NCBI GenBank assembly: GCA_963839955.1
Contig: CAWIXB010000001.1
Coordinates: forward strand, 1,488,001-1,552,000
DNA from: CAWIXB01 sp963839955
Lineage (GTDB): Bacteria > Actinomycetota > Actinomycetes > JACCUZ01
DNA length: 64,000 nt
Direction of reading: 5' to 3'
Shown: positions 33,915 to 42,469 of the stretch, piece after piece
Numbering within the stretch: the first letter of the stretch is position 1
Layout of the letters: each line of letters starts with the position of its first letter
Notes under the pieces: model-generated
What the model was told of the DNA's origin: nothing
Seen by the model: only the letters and a program-made list of their open reading frames with translations
Database searches by the model: none
Program-made: the position numbers and the translations under genes

Positions 33915-36016
33915 ACCTCCGCGATGGCTCGGAGCTGGGAGTTCGACCCGAAGACGAGGTCAACGGCAGTGGCGGTCCACGTGACGTCGCCCGTGGCGCG
34001 ATCCCGACCCTCGAACACGTTCTCCGACGAGGCCGACGGGCTCCACTCCGTGCTCATGTCGAGCAGGTTCACGAAGAAGTCGTTGGTCAACGTCTCCGGC
34101 CGGGCGGTGAAGATGCCACGCGGTGACTGCCCGGCGTTGGCGTTCAGCGCGCGCAGACCGCCGACCAGAACAGTCATCTCAGGGGCGGACAACGTCAGCA
34201 GGTTCGCCCGGTCCAGGAGCAGGGTCTCCGGAGGGAGCTTTTCGCCCGCCCGTAGGTAGTTGCGGAAACCATCCGCCCGCGGTTCGAGCGCGCTGAAGGT
34301 CTCCACGTCGGTCTGCGCCTGCGAGGTATCCGTGCGGCCGGGCACGAACGGAACCGTGATGGCGAACCCGGCGTTCTTCGCCGCCGCCTCGACGGCCGCA
34401 CAACCCCCCAGGACGATCAGGTCGGCCAGCGAGACCTTGGTGCCGTCGGACCGCGAGGTGTTGAAGTCCTGCTGGATCGCCTCGAGGGTCTGCAGCACCT
34501 TGCCCAGCTCGGCCGGGTCGTTGACCTCCCAGTCCCGTTGCGGCTCGAGCCGAATGCGCGCGCCGTTGGCCCCGCCACGCTTGTCAGTGTTGCGGAACGT
34601 TGCCGCTGACGCCCACGCGGTCGAGACCAGCTGGGAGATGGACAGGCCCGACTCGAGGACCTTGGCCTTGAGAGCGGCGATATCCCCGTCCGCGATCAGG
34701 TCGTGATCGACGGCCGGAACGGGGTCCTGCCACAGCTGCGGCTCCGCGATCCACGGCCCGAGGAAACGCGAGACGGGTCCCATGTCGCGGTGCAGCAGCT
34801 TGTACCAGGCCTTGGCGAACTCGTCCGCGAGCTGGTCGGGGTTCTCCAGAAAGTTGCGCGAGATCGGCTCGTAGATCGGGTCCATCCGCAGCGCCAGGTC
34901 GGTCGTCAGCATCATCGGGGCTCGCCGGGTCGCTGGGTCGTGCGCGTCGGGCACCGTGTCCACCCCGGCGCCGTCCTTCGGCTTCCACTGCTTCGCGCCG
35001 GCAGGGCTCTCGGTGAGCTCCCACTCGTAGCCGAACAGTGTCTCGAAGAAGCTGTTGTCCCAGGCGGTCGGAGTGGGTGTCCACGCACCCTCGAGTCCGC
35101 TGGTGATCGTGTCCTTGCCCTTGCCGCTGCCGAACGTGTTCTTCCAGCCGAGGCCGCCCGCTTCGACAGGAGCGGCCTCAGGCTCGGGGCCGACGTACTC
35201 ACCCGCGGCGGCGCCGTGCGTCTTGCCGAACGTGTGCCCGCCCGCGATCAGTGCGACCGTCTCCACGTCGTTCATCGCCATGCGACGGAACGTCTCGCGG
35301 ATGTCTCGCGCCGAAGCCAGCGGATCCGGAGTGCCGTTGGGCCCTTCCGGGTTCACGTAGATCAGGCCCATCTGCACGGCGCCGAACGGACCTGTCAGCT
35401 CCCTGTCGCCGCTGTAGCGCTCGTCGCCGAGCCATGTGTCCTCAGGCCCCCAGATGATCTCCTCGGGCTCCCAGATGTCCTCGCGCCCGAAGCCGAAGCC
35501 GAAGGTCTTGAACCCCATCGACTCCATGGCGCAGTTGCCGGCGAAGACAAGGAGGTCGGCCCAGGAGACTTTCCGCCCGTACTTCTGCTTGACCGGCCAG
35601 AGCAGTCTGCGCGCCTTGTCGAGGTTCGCGTTGTCGGGCCAGCTGTTGAGCGGGGCGAAGCGCTGAGAGCCGTCGCCACCACCGCCACGCCCGTCTTCGA
35701 TGCGGTACGTACCCGCCGCATGCCAGCTCATCCGGATCAGCAGCGGCCCGTAGTGCCCGTAGTCGGCCGGCCACCAGTCCTGCGACGTCGTCATGACCTC
35801 GAAGATGTCCCGCTTCAGCGCGTCGACGTCGAGCGTCTCGAACTCTTCCGCGTAGCTGTAGTCCTCGCCCAGCGGGTTGCCCCGGGGCGAGTGCTGATGG
35901 AGAACCTGCAGGTTCAGCTGGTTCGGCCACCAGTCCTGGTTCGTCCTCGGCCGACCCGGCTCCGCCGTCGGGGCGTCAATGACCGGGTTCTCGCTCTCGC
36001 TGCCGCGTTCAGACAC
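33821..36016 (-). CDS. katG: catalase-peroxidase KatG
   Basis: A 731-aa bifunctional haem enzyme, full length. The distal site is RMSWHAAGTYR (Arg, Trp, His), the proximal haem ligand is in AGGHTFGKTHGA. The Trp-Tyr-Met adduct can be formed: Trp in RMSWHAAG, Tyr in GLIYVNPEGPNG and Met in FRRMAMND. The second, non-haem half follows from about residue 430. GTG 36016 lies 27 bases after furA and follows AGGAGAGCGAACGAC. The enzyme removes peroxide and is typically controlled by FurA. Confidence 0.98.
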   Translation of the reverse strand: MSERGSESENPVIDAPTAEPGRPRTNQDWWPNQLNLQVLHQHSPRGNPLGEDYSYAEEFETLDVDALKRDIFEVMTTSQDWWPADYGHYGPLLIRMSWHAAGTYRIEDGRGGGGDGSQRFAPLNSWPDNANLDKARRLLWPVKQKYGRKVSWADLLVFAGNCAMESMGFKTFGFGFGREDIWEPEEIIWGPEDTWLGDERYSGDRELTGPFGAVQMGLIYVNPEGPNGTPDPLASARDIRETFRRMAMNDVETVALIAGGHTFGKTHGAAAGEYVGPEPEAAPVEAGGLGWKNTFGSGKGKDTITSGLEGAWTPTPTAWDNSFFETLFGYEWELTESPAGAKQWKPKDGAGVDTVPDAHDPATRRAPMMLTTDLALRMDPIYEPISRNFLENPDQLADEFAKAWYKLLHRDMGPVSRFLGPWIAEPQLWQDPVPAVDHDLIADGDIAALKAKVLESGLSISQLVSTAWASAATFRNTDKRGGANGARIRLEPQRDWEVNDPAELGKVLQTLEAIQQDFNTSRSDGTKVSLADLIVLGGCAAVEAAAKNAGFAITVPFVPGRTDTSQAQTDVETFSALEPRADGFRNYLRAGEKLPPETLLLDRANLLTLSAPEMTVLVGGLRALNANAGQSPRGIFTARPETLTNDFFVNLLDMSTEWSPSASSENVFEGRDRATGDVTWTATAVDLVFGSNSQLRAIAEVYATDDAKEKFARDFVAAWDKVMNLDRFEIA

Positions 36017-36043
36017 GTCGTTCGCTCTCCTGTCCTCGCTGGT

Positions 36044-36499
36044 TCATCTGATGGTTGTTCCCGTTTGCTGGGTTGCTCTGGTTGCCGCGACACACTCCGG
36101 ACACCGGCCCCAGAAGATCACCTCGGCTTCGTCGATCTCGTAGCTGGAGCCGTCGGCCGACAGGCAGGGGGCGTAGCCGATCACGCAGTCGACGTCCGCA
36201 ATGGCACCACACGACCGACAGACGACGTGGTGGTGGTTGTCCCCGACCCGCGCCTCATAGCGCGCCACGGAGTCCTTGGGCTGGATACGCCGCACCAGCC
36301 CCGCGCCGGTCAGCGCGCGCAGGACGTCGTAGACCGCCTGGTGGGAGACCTCACCAAGGTTGTCGCGCGCGACACCGATGATCGAGTCCGTGTCGGCGTG
36401 CGGATGATCATGTACGGCGTTGAGGACCGCCACGCGAGGGCGCGTGACACGCAGAGCGGCCGCGCGCAGCATGCGTTCGTAGTCCGAGGTCGTACGCAC
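36044..36499 (-). CDS. furA: Fur-family peroxide regulator FurA
   Basis: A 151-aa Fur-family repressor. The winged helix has RVTRPRVAVLNAVHDHPHAD and EVSHQAVYDVLRALTGAGLV. The regulatory site includes DNHHHVVCRSCGAIADVDC, with HHHVVC and CxxC typical of Fur family metal sites, and a second CPEC near the C-terminus. The start GTG 36499 has no ribosome site, which fits leaderless translation as in mycobacterial furA. It is followed by katG, the expected target. An operator-like sequence overlaps its promoter. Confidence 0.93.
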   Translation of the reverse strand: MRTTSDYERMLRAAALRVTRPRVAVLNAVHDHPHADTDSIIGVARDNLGEVSHQAVYDVLRALTGAGLVRRIQPKDSVARYEARVGDNHHHVVCRSCGAIADVDCVIGYAPCLSADGSSYEIDEAEVIFWGRCPECVAATRATQQTGTTIR

Positions 36500-36536
36500 G
36501 GGTGGCAGTCTGACTCATATTCTGGAATCAATCAAG
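36500..36536 (-). promoter_or_regulatory. leaderless furA promoter with overlapping FurA operator
   Basis: On the minus strand a -35 TTGATT (36535-36530), a 17-base spacer and a -10 CAGACT (36512-36507) put the transcription start at the GTG codon (36499). The spacer holds the palindromic core ATTCCAGAAT (36528-36519), which resembles the FurA box TTGAxTxATTCCAGAA known in mycobacteria. This arrangement suggests autoregulation of furA-katG by promoter occlusion and leaderless furA translation. Confidence 0.75.
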
Positions 36537-36650
36537 AAGTCGCGAGGGCTCTCGCGCAGAGCAGACATGGGCGCGAACGAGGTGGGCCAGATCTTCGGGC
36601 TCGCTGACGCCGGGGACAGCTGTCATTCATGCGTCGGATCGGCTGACCGG

Positions 36651-36971
36651 TCAGGTGCCGGGCGGCCGGTAGTTCACTGTGCGCCGGAGCGCCTCGTCGA
36701 TCTGGTCCGCAGTGAGCAGCTTGGTGGTCTGGATGCTCACCGCTTCGCTGCTGTTGATCGCGATGGCGATGGCCGCGGCAGCCTCATCGTCGGGCACGTC
36801 CGCGATGGCGAACACGTCGGTGTCGCCGAAAGCGAAGTGGAACGAGTCGAGGTGGCCACCCACGGCCTCGAGCATCGACGACACGGCGTCCACCCGGGCC
36901 TTGGCACCGGCGGCGCGCACGCCCTCCAATCCTGTGGCCGTGTAGTTGGCAGTGATCAGGTACTTGGGCAT
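36651..36971 (-). CDS. GYD domain protein
   Basis: A 106-aa protein of the GYD domain family (MPKYLITANYTATGLEGVRA, then GGHLDSFHFAFGDTDVFAIA). These are small alpha+beta stress-type proteins of unknown function, common in actinobacteria. The ATG at 36971 follows GAGAGGTTCTCTC, which itself is a short palindrome. It lies between furA and parC, on the same strand as both, with 150 bases to the furA promoter. Confidence 0.85.
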   Translation of the reverse strand: MPKYLITANYTATGLEGVRAAGAKARVDAVSSMLEAVGGHLDSFHFAFGDTDVFAIADVPDDEAAAAIAIAINSSEAVSIQTTKLLTADQIDEALRRTVNYRPPGT

Positions 36972-37067
36972 GAGAGAACCTCTCGGGTCGAGAACTCGCA
37001 GGCTATTCCGAACGCCCTGCTTGTCAACGGCACAACAGAGCCTGGCGCGAACCTCGACTAGCGAGTC

Positions 37068-39512
37068 TCACCCTCCGGCGACTGCCGCGACGGGTTGGCT
37101 CCCCGGCGTACCCGAGCCGTCGCGCTTGCCGGTCGCGGGGGTGAGGTCGATCGGCACCCCGGTGGCGGCAGCGGCTCGCGGAGGAGCGCTGCCCGCCCAG
37201 GCGAGCAGCAACGTGTCCTCGCCGCGCAGGAAGCGGTGCGCACGGACGCCGCCGGTGCCGCGTCCCTTCGCGGGGTACTCGGCGTAGGGCGTCACCTTGA
37301 CCGATCCCGCCTCGGTGCCGGGCAGCGCGGACGACGAGCCGGAGATCGTGACGACGGCCGCGTCGGCGCCCGGGTCGACAGCACCGAAGAAGACTGCGCG
37401 CGCGTCCTTGGCGAGTCGCACACCTGCCATGCCACCGGCGGTACGGCCCTGCGGTCGCACGGACGACGCGGAGAAACGCAGGAGCTGGGCATCGGAGGTC
37501 ACGAACACCAGGTCCCAGCCTTCGTCGATCAGCTGGACCGCACCCACCACCCGGTCGCCGGGCTTGAGGGCGATCACCTCCCAGTCGTCGCGCTGTGGGT
37601 AGTCGGTGGTGACGCGCTTGACGACGCCCTGCTCGGTGCCGAGCGCGAGACCGGGGGAGTCCTCGCTCAGCGAGGCGAGACAGAGGACGCGTTCCTCGGC
37701 GTCGAGCTGCACGAACTCCGAGATCGGCGCGCCGCCGGACAGGTTGGGCGCGTTCGCGGTGTCGGGCAGGGCGGGCATGTCGATCACGCCGAGCCGGATC
37801 ATGCGTCCCGCACTGGTCACGACGGCGACATCGCCGCGCGCGGTCGCGGGCACGGCGGAGAGGAGCACGTCGTGCTTGGCCCGCCCACCGCCCGACGACA
37901 GCGTGTCGCCGGTGAGGGTCCGGGCGAGCAGGCCGGTCGACGAGAGCAGCACCCAGCACGGGTCGTCGGCGACCTCGAGCGGGGTCGCGGACGTGACGGC
38001 GGTGCCGGCCGACTCGAGCAGGACGGTACGCCGCGGCGTACCGAACTTCTTGGCGACCTCTCCCAACTCGCTCGACACGGTGCCGCGCAGCACTGCCTCC
38101 GAATCGAGCAGCGCCGTGAGCTCGTCGATGGTGCGCCGCAGCGCGTCCTGCTCGGTCTCGAGCTCGATGCGCGAGAACCTGGTCAATCGGCGCAGTGGCA
38201 TCTCGAGGATGTAGTTGGTCTGCACGTCGCTGAGGTCGAAGACCGTCATCAGCCGGTCGCGCGCGGCGGCCGTGTCGTCGCTCGAGCGGATCACCGCGAT
38301 GACCTCGTCGATGTCGAGGATCGCGGTGAGCAGCCCTTCGACGAGGTGCAGCCGCTCCTGCGCCTTGCGGCGGCGGAACTCACTGCGCCGGCGTATAACG
38401 TCGAGGCGGTGGGCGACGTAGACCTCGAGCAGCTCCTTGAGGCCCATCGTGTGGGGCTGGCCGTCGACGAGGGCGACATTGTTGACGCCGAACGAGTCCT
38501 CGACCGGGGTGAGCCGGTAGAGCTGGTCGAGGATCGCGTCGGGGTTGAACCCGTTCTTGACCTCGATGACCAGCCGAAGGCCGTGGTGGCGGTCGGTCAG
38601 GTCGGTGAGCTTGGCGATGCCCTGCAGCTTCTTGGCGCCGACGAGGTCCTTGATCTTCTCGATGACGCGCTCCGGGCCGACGCCCCAGGGCAGTTCGGTG
38701 ATGACGATGCCCTTGCGCCGAGCGGTGATGTTCTCGACGCGTGCGGTGGCCCGGGTGCGGAACGTGCCGCGGCCCGTCTCGTAGGCCTCGCGCACGCCGT
38801 CGAGGCCCACGATCTTGCCGCCGGTCGGCAGGTCCGGCCCCGGCACGAAACGCATGAGGTCGTCGAGGGTGGCGTCCGGGTGCTTGATGAGGTGGCGCGC
38901 GGCCGAGATGACCTCGACCAGGTTGTGGGGAGCCATGTTGGTGGCCATGCCGACGGCGATGCCGCTGGCGCCGTTGACGAGCAGGTTGGGGAAGGCCGAC
39001 GGGAGCACCTCGGGCTCGTACGACTGGTCGTCGTAGTTGGGTCGCAGGTCGACGACGTCCTCGTCGATGCTGTCGGTCATCAACTGGGCGGCGGGCGCGA
39101 GCCGGCACTCGGTGTAGCGGTACGCCGCGGGCGGGTTGTCGTTGCCGAGCGACCCGAAGTTGCCGTGGCCGTCCACCAGCGGCAGTCGCATCGCCCAGGG
39201 CTGCGCCATCCGGACGAGCGTGTCGTAGATCGCCGTGTCGCCGTGGGGATGCAGCTTGCCCATCACGTCACCGACGACGCGGGCACACTTGACATGGCCG
39301 CGGTCGGGCCGCAGCCCCATCTCGTTCATCTGGTAGAGGATCCGGCGGTGAACCGGCTTGAGGCCGTCGCGAGCGTCCGGCAGGGCGCGCGAGTAGATGA
39401 CCGAGTAGGCGTACTCGAGGAACGACCCCTGCATCTCGTCGGACATGTCGATGTCGACGATGTGCTCGACGAAGTCGTCGGGGATGACGGTCTTGCTGCT
39501 GCGGCGGGCCAC
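37068..39512 (-). CDS. parC: DNA topoisomerase IV subunit A (ParC, GyrA2-type)
   Basis: An 814-aa type IIA topoisomerase cleavage subunit. It includes EMQGSFLEYAYSVIYSRALP, the fluoroquinolone-determining stretch HPHGDTAIYDTLVRM with Thr and Asp at the key positions (about 93 and 97), and the catalytic Tyr in AAYRYTECRL (about residue 133). The C-terminal half is a beta-pinwheel with four to six blades. GTG 39512 (VARRSSKTVIP) is preferred over GTG 39557 because AGGAG lies about nine bases upstream. It pairs with ParE to decatenate chromosomes. Confidence 0.93.
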   Translation of the reverse strand: MARRSSKTVIPDDFVEHIVDIDMSDEMQGSFLEYAYSVIYSRALPDARDGLKPVHRRILYQMNEMGLRPDRGHVKCARVVGDVMGKLHPHGDTAIYDTLVRMAQPWAMRLPLVDGHGNFGSLGNDNPPAAYRYTECRLAPAAQLMTDSIDEDVVDLRPNYDDQSYEPEVLPSAFPNLLVNGASGIAVGMATNMAPHNLVEVISAARHLIKHPDATLDDLMRFVPGPDLPTGGKIVGLDGVREAYETGRGTFRTRATARVENITARRKGIVITELPWGVGPERVIEKIKDLVGAKKLQGIAKLTDLTDRHHGLRLVIEVKNGFNPDAILDQLYRLTPVEDSFGVNNVALVDGQPHTMGLKELLEVYVAHRLDVIRRRSEFRRRKAQERLHLVEGLLTAILDIDEVIAVIRSSDDTAAARDRLMTVFDLSDVQTNYILEMPLRRLTRFSRIELETEQDALRRTIDELTALLDSEAVLRGTVSSELGEVAKKFGTPRRTVLLESAGTAVTSATPLEVADDPCWVLLSSTGLLARTLTGDTLSSGGGRAKHDVLLSAVPATARGDVAVVTSAGRMIRLGVIDMPALPDTANAPNLSGGAPISEFVQLDAEERVLCLASLSEDSPGLALGTEQGVVKRVTTDYPQRDDWEVIALKPGDRVVGAVQLIDEGWDLVFVTSDAQLLRFSASSVRPQGRTAGGMAGVRLAKDARAVFFGAVDPGADAAVVTISGSSSALPGTEAGSVKVTPYAEYPAKGRGTGGVRAHRFLRGEDTLLLAWAGSAPPRAAAATGVPIDLTPATGKRDGSGTPGSQPVAAVAGG

Positions 39513-39610
39513 GGCGTACTGCTCCTGCCTGGTCGGACGGGTGAGTGAGGTCTCCACCCATTCTTATCCGCCGCGCCCGTCCGGCCCGCGCACGACCCGC
39601 GCGGCCGGGA

Positions 39611-39880
39611 TCAGCCCGGGGCGTCGAGGTTCTGGGACAGCAGGTCCGCGAGCTCGTCGAGGGCCTGGTCGGCACCCTCGCCCTCGGCGCTGAGCACCAC
39701 CTCGTCGTCCTTGCGCACGTCGAGGCCGAGCACCGAGAGCATGCTGCGGGCGTCGACGGGGTCGCCACCCTTCGCGACCTGGACACGCACCGGCTTCTTG
39801 GCCGCCGCCTGGACGAAGATCATCGCCGGTCGGGCGTGCAGCCCCACGGACGAAGCAACCTTCACACGACGTTCGGGCAT
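39611..39880 (-). CDS. ptsH: HPr phosphocarrier protein
   Basis: An 89-aa HPr. The phosphorylated His lies in SSVGLHARPAMIF, and the regulatory Ser region in DARSMLSVLGLDV aligns with Ser46. It accepts phosphate from enzyme I, encoded divergently at 39982, and passes it to sugar-specific EII proteins that are not in this window. ATG 39880 follows a GGAG-containing stretch (CAAGGAGTTCGCCG). HPr next to parC is a common actinobacterial layout. Confidence 0.95.
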   Translation of the reverse strand: MPERRVKVASSVGLHARPAMIFVQAAAKKPVRVQVAKGGDPVDARSMLSVLGLDVRKDDEVVLSAEGEGADQALDELADLLSQNLDAPG

Positions 39881-39981
39881 CGGCGAACTCCTTGTGGGGA
39901 GGGCTACGGGCGGACGGTGGCTTCGCAGTCTGCCGAGCGCCGGGCTCGAGCGCCACTCGCACGTGGTGAAGGATGAAGGCC

Positions 39982-41658
39982 ATGACGGTGCTGCGCGGGA
40001 TCGGAGTCTGCCCAGGAGTCGTTGCCGGCCCGGTGGTCCGGATGCCGGACCCCGTCGCCGAGCCCGCGGAAGGCGACACCGTTGCCGACCGCGAGACCGA
40101 GGCGGCCCGGGTGCGGCCAGCGATGGACGCGGTGGCGGCCGACCTCCAAGAACGCGCGGCGGGTGCGAGCGGCGAGACGCAGGCGGTCCTCGAGGCCACC
40201 TCGTTCATGGCCGCCGATCCCGCCCTCGCCGATCTGGCCGAGCAGGGTGTCAGCGAGCGAGGGCTGTCCGCCGCGCGCGCCACCTGGGAAGCGGCGAACA
40301 CCTTCCGCGACATGCTCGCGAGTGCGGGTGGCTACATGGGAGCCCGTGCGGCCGACGTCGAGGACGTGCGCAACCGCATCGTCGCGACGATCCTCGGCGT
40401 ACCGGTGCCCGGTGTGCCGGACCCGGGCCACCCGTTCGTGCTCGTGGCCCGTGACCTCGCGCCGGCCGACACGGCGACGGTGAGCCCCGAGCGGGTGCTC
40501 GGCTTCGCGACCGAACAGGGTGGGCCGACGAGCCACACCGCGATCCTGGCGCGGGCACTCGGCATCCCGGCTGTCGTCGGGTGTCCGGGCGTGCTCGACC
40601 TCGAGACGTCCGACACCGTGCTCCTCGACGGCAGCACCGGGACCGTGGACACCGCGCCGTCCGACGAGGCTGTGGCGGAGGCGAGGGAGAGTGCCCGGCG
40701 CCGTCGGGGTGCCGATCATGTCTGGACCGGCGAGGGAGCGACCTCCGACGGACGGCGGGTGCAGCTGCTGGCCAACGTCGGTGACCCGGCGGGAGCCGTG
40801 GCGGCCGCGGCGGCGGGCGCCGAGGGCGTCGGTCTCTTTCGCACCGAGTTCCTCTTCCTCGACGCATCGTCGGAACCCTCGCCTTCCGATCAGCAGAAGG
40901 CCTACGCCGAGGTCTTCGCCGCCTTTCCCGGAAAGAAGGTCGTGGTCCGCACGCTCGATGCCGGCGCGGACAAGCCGCTGCCGTTCCTCGACCAGGGCGA
41001 GGAGCCCAACCCGGCACTCGGGGTGCGCGGCCTGCGCATCGGGCTCGCCGACCCGGGCGTGCTCGAACGCCAGCTCGAGGCCATCGCCGCAGCGGCCGAC
41101 GAGAGCGACGCGGACGTCTGGGTGATGGCGCCGATGGTCGCGGTGGCGAGCGAGGCCGCCGACTTCGCGGCCCACGCTCGCTCGGCGGGGGTGCGTACGG
41201 CCGGGGTGATGGTCGAGGTCCCGTCAGCCGCGCTGACTGCGCACCACCTGCTGGAGGTCGTCGACTTCGCGAGCCTCGGCACGAACGACCTCGCCCAGTA
41301 CGCGATGGCGGCCGACCGCATGTCCGGCGTACTCGCCAGCCTCAACGATCCCTGGCAGCCGGCGCTGCTCCGGCTCGTCGAGATGACCGGAGCAGCGGGG
41401 GAGGCGACCGGCAAGCCGGTCGGCGTCTGCGGCGAGGCGGCCGCCGATCCCGCGCTTGCGGTGGTCCTGGTCGGGCTCGGCGTCACCAGCCTGTCGATGT
41501 CGGCGCGCTCGATCGCCGACGTCGGCGCCGTGCTTGCTGACGTGTCCTACGACGAGGCGCGACGCATCGCGCGGCTGGCGATCGACGCTCGCGACGCGAC
41601 CTCGGGCCGCGACGCGGTCCGTGCCGAGCTGCCCCAGCTCGCCGACCTCGGGCTCTGA
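39982..41658 (+). CDS. ptsI: phosphoenolpyruvate-protein phosphotransferase (enzyme I)
   Basis: A 558-aa PTS enzyme I. The active His lies in GGPTSHTAILARALGIPAVVG (about residue 180). The PEP-binding barrel has VGLFRTEFLFLD, GADKPLPFLDQGEEPNPALG, and the C-terminal site with GTNDLAQYAMAADR and PVGVCGEAA (Cys). ATG 39982 is preferred over ATG 39973 because GAAGGA lies eight bases upstream. It phosphorylates HPr; the pair is divergent with about 100 bases between. Confidence 0.95.
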   Translation: MTVLRGIGVCPGVVAGPVVRMPDPVAEPAEGDTVADRETEAARVRPAMDAVAADLQERAAGASGETQAVLEATSFMAADPALADLAEQGVSERGLSAARATWEAANTFRDMLASAGGYMGARAADVEDVRNRIVATILGVPVPGVPDPGHPFVLVARDLAPADTATVSPERVLGFATEQGGPTSHTAILARALGIPAVVGCPGVLDLETSDTVLLDGSTGTVDTAPSDEAVAEARESARRRRGADHVWTGEGATSDGRRVQLLANVGDPAGAVAAAAAGAEGVGLFRTEFLFLDASSEPSPSDQQKAYAEVFAAFPGKKVVVRTLDAGADKPLPFLDQGEEPNPALGVRGLRIGLADPGVLERQLEAIAAAADESDADVWVMAPMVAVASEAADFAAHARSAGVRTAGVMVEVPSAALTAHHLLEVVDFASLGTNDLAQYAMAADRMSGVLASLNDPWQPALLRLVEMTGAAGEATGKPVGVCGEAAADPALAVVLVGLGVTSLSMSARSIADVGAVLADVSYDEARRIARLAIDARDATSGRDAVRAELPQLADLGL

Positions 41659-41667
41659 GATCCCGGC

Positions 41668-42336
41668 TCAGGTGCCGGGCTTGCGACCGAAGGAGTGCAC
41701 GGCCGTGCCGGTGCCGACCCGGTCCCACATGTCCCGCGCGATCCTCGGGACGATGTGCACGCAGCCGTGCGATCCGAGGCTGTTGTAGAGGTAGCGGTCA
41801 CTGGTGTGGAACGCCTGACCGCCCGAGAAGAACATGGCGTAGGGCATCGGCGTGCCGTAGATGCTCGACACATGGTCGATGTTCTTGCGGTAGACCCTGA
41901 ACTTCCCGGTGCGCGTCTCGTAGCCGTTGCGGCCGCTCCGCACCGGCCACGGACCCCACACGCGGGTGCCGTTGCGCGCGATCCACACCGTCTGGCTCGT
42001 CAGGTCGACGCAGACGACCTTGCTGCGGGTTACACAACGCCCCGCGTTCGCCTTGGCCAGCTTCAGTCGCTTGACCAGGCCGTAGGTTGTCGGGCCGGCG
42101 TAGCCCGCGACGGGCTTGACGCCGTAGCGTTTCTGGAACGCCTTGATGCGCGCACAGTCGGCGGCGCTGTTGCGACCGTTGACGGCCAGGCCGAGATAGC
42201 GCTCGACCTGACGCTGGTAGGGGCCGGTGGTGCAGGACGTGGCGGCGCTCGCGCCGGTGGCCGGGGCGAGCCCCGAGACGAGGGCGATCGCGGCGAGCAG
42301 AGTGACGACGCGCGCGGCAGCCTTGCGTGCGGACAT
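41668..42336 (-). CDS. secreted L,D-transpeptidase (YkuD) with peptidoglycan-binding domain
   Basis: A 222-aa exported enzyme. The signal peptide covers residues 1 to about 32 (VVTLLAAIALVSGLAPATGASA). A peptidoglycan-binding-type domain (YLGLAVNGRNSAADCARIKA ... YAGPTTYGLVKRL) is followed by the YkuD domain from about residue 115, with the active-site region FHTSDRYLYNSLGSHGCVHI (Cys nucleophile, His). It makes 3-3 cross-links in peptidoglycan. Start ATG 42336 follows GGGGGAGTCATCC. A short hairpin CCCGGC/GCCGGG (41664-41681) lies at its convergent end. Confidence 0.92.
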   Translation of the reverse strand: MSARKAAARVVTLLAAIALVSGLAPATGASAATSCTTGPYQRQVERYLGLAVNGRNSAADCARIKAFQKRYGVKPVAGYAGPTTYGLVKRLKLAKANAGRCVTRSKVVCVDLTSQTVWIARNGTRVWGPWPVRSGRNGYETRTGKFRVYRKNIDHVSSIYGTPMPYAMFFSGGQAFHTSDRYLYNSLGSHGCVHIVPRIARDMWDRVGTGTAVHSFGRKPGT

Positions 42337-42469
42337 GGATGACTCCCCCGTGGGCTTCTCGGCGGGCCACGGTCGTGGCCGGACATCGACCAAGACCCGC
42401 CGTCGCGCCTGCGTGATGCACCGGCTGCGTGTGAGACGCGCCACACCCTCGGACGGTTGCCCCTGTCAT

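Noticed and set aside
34703..36607. 634-codon plus-strand open frame antisense to katG
   Set aside because: Its product is a composition artefact (runs of Arg, Val, Gly) with no motifs; katG on the other strand has all catalytic residues.
37095..39548. 817-codon plus-strand open frame antisense to parC
   Set aside because: Antisense open frames are common at this GC content; ParC motifs are complete on the minus strand.
41664..41681. Six-base hairpin CCCGGC/GCCGGG between ptsI and the L,D-transpeptidase gene
   Set aside because: Too short to call a terminator with confidence; noted only in the neighbour entry.
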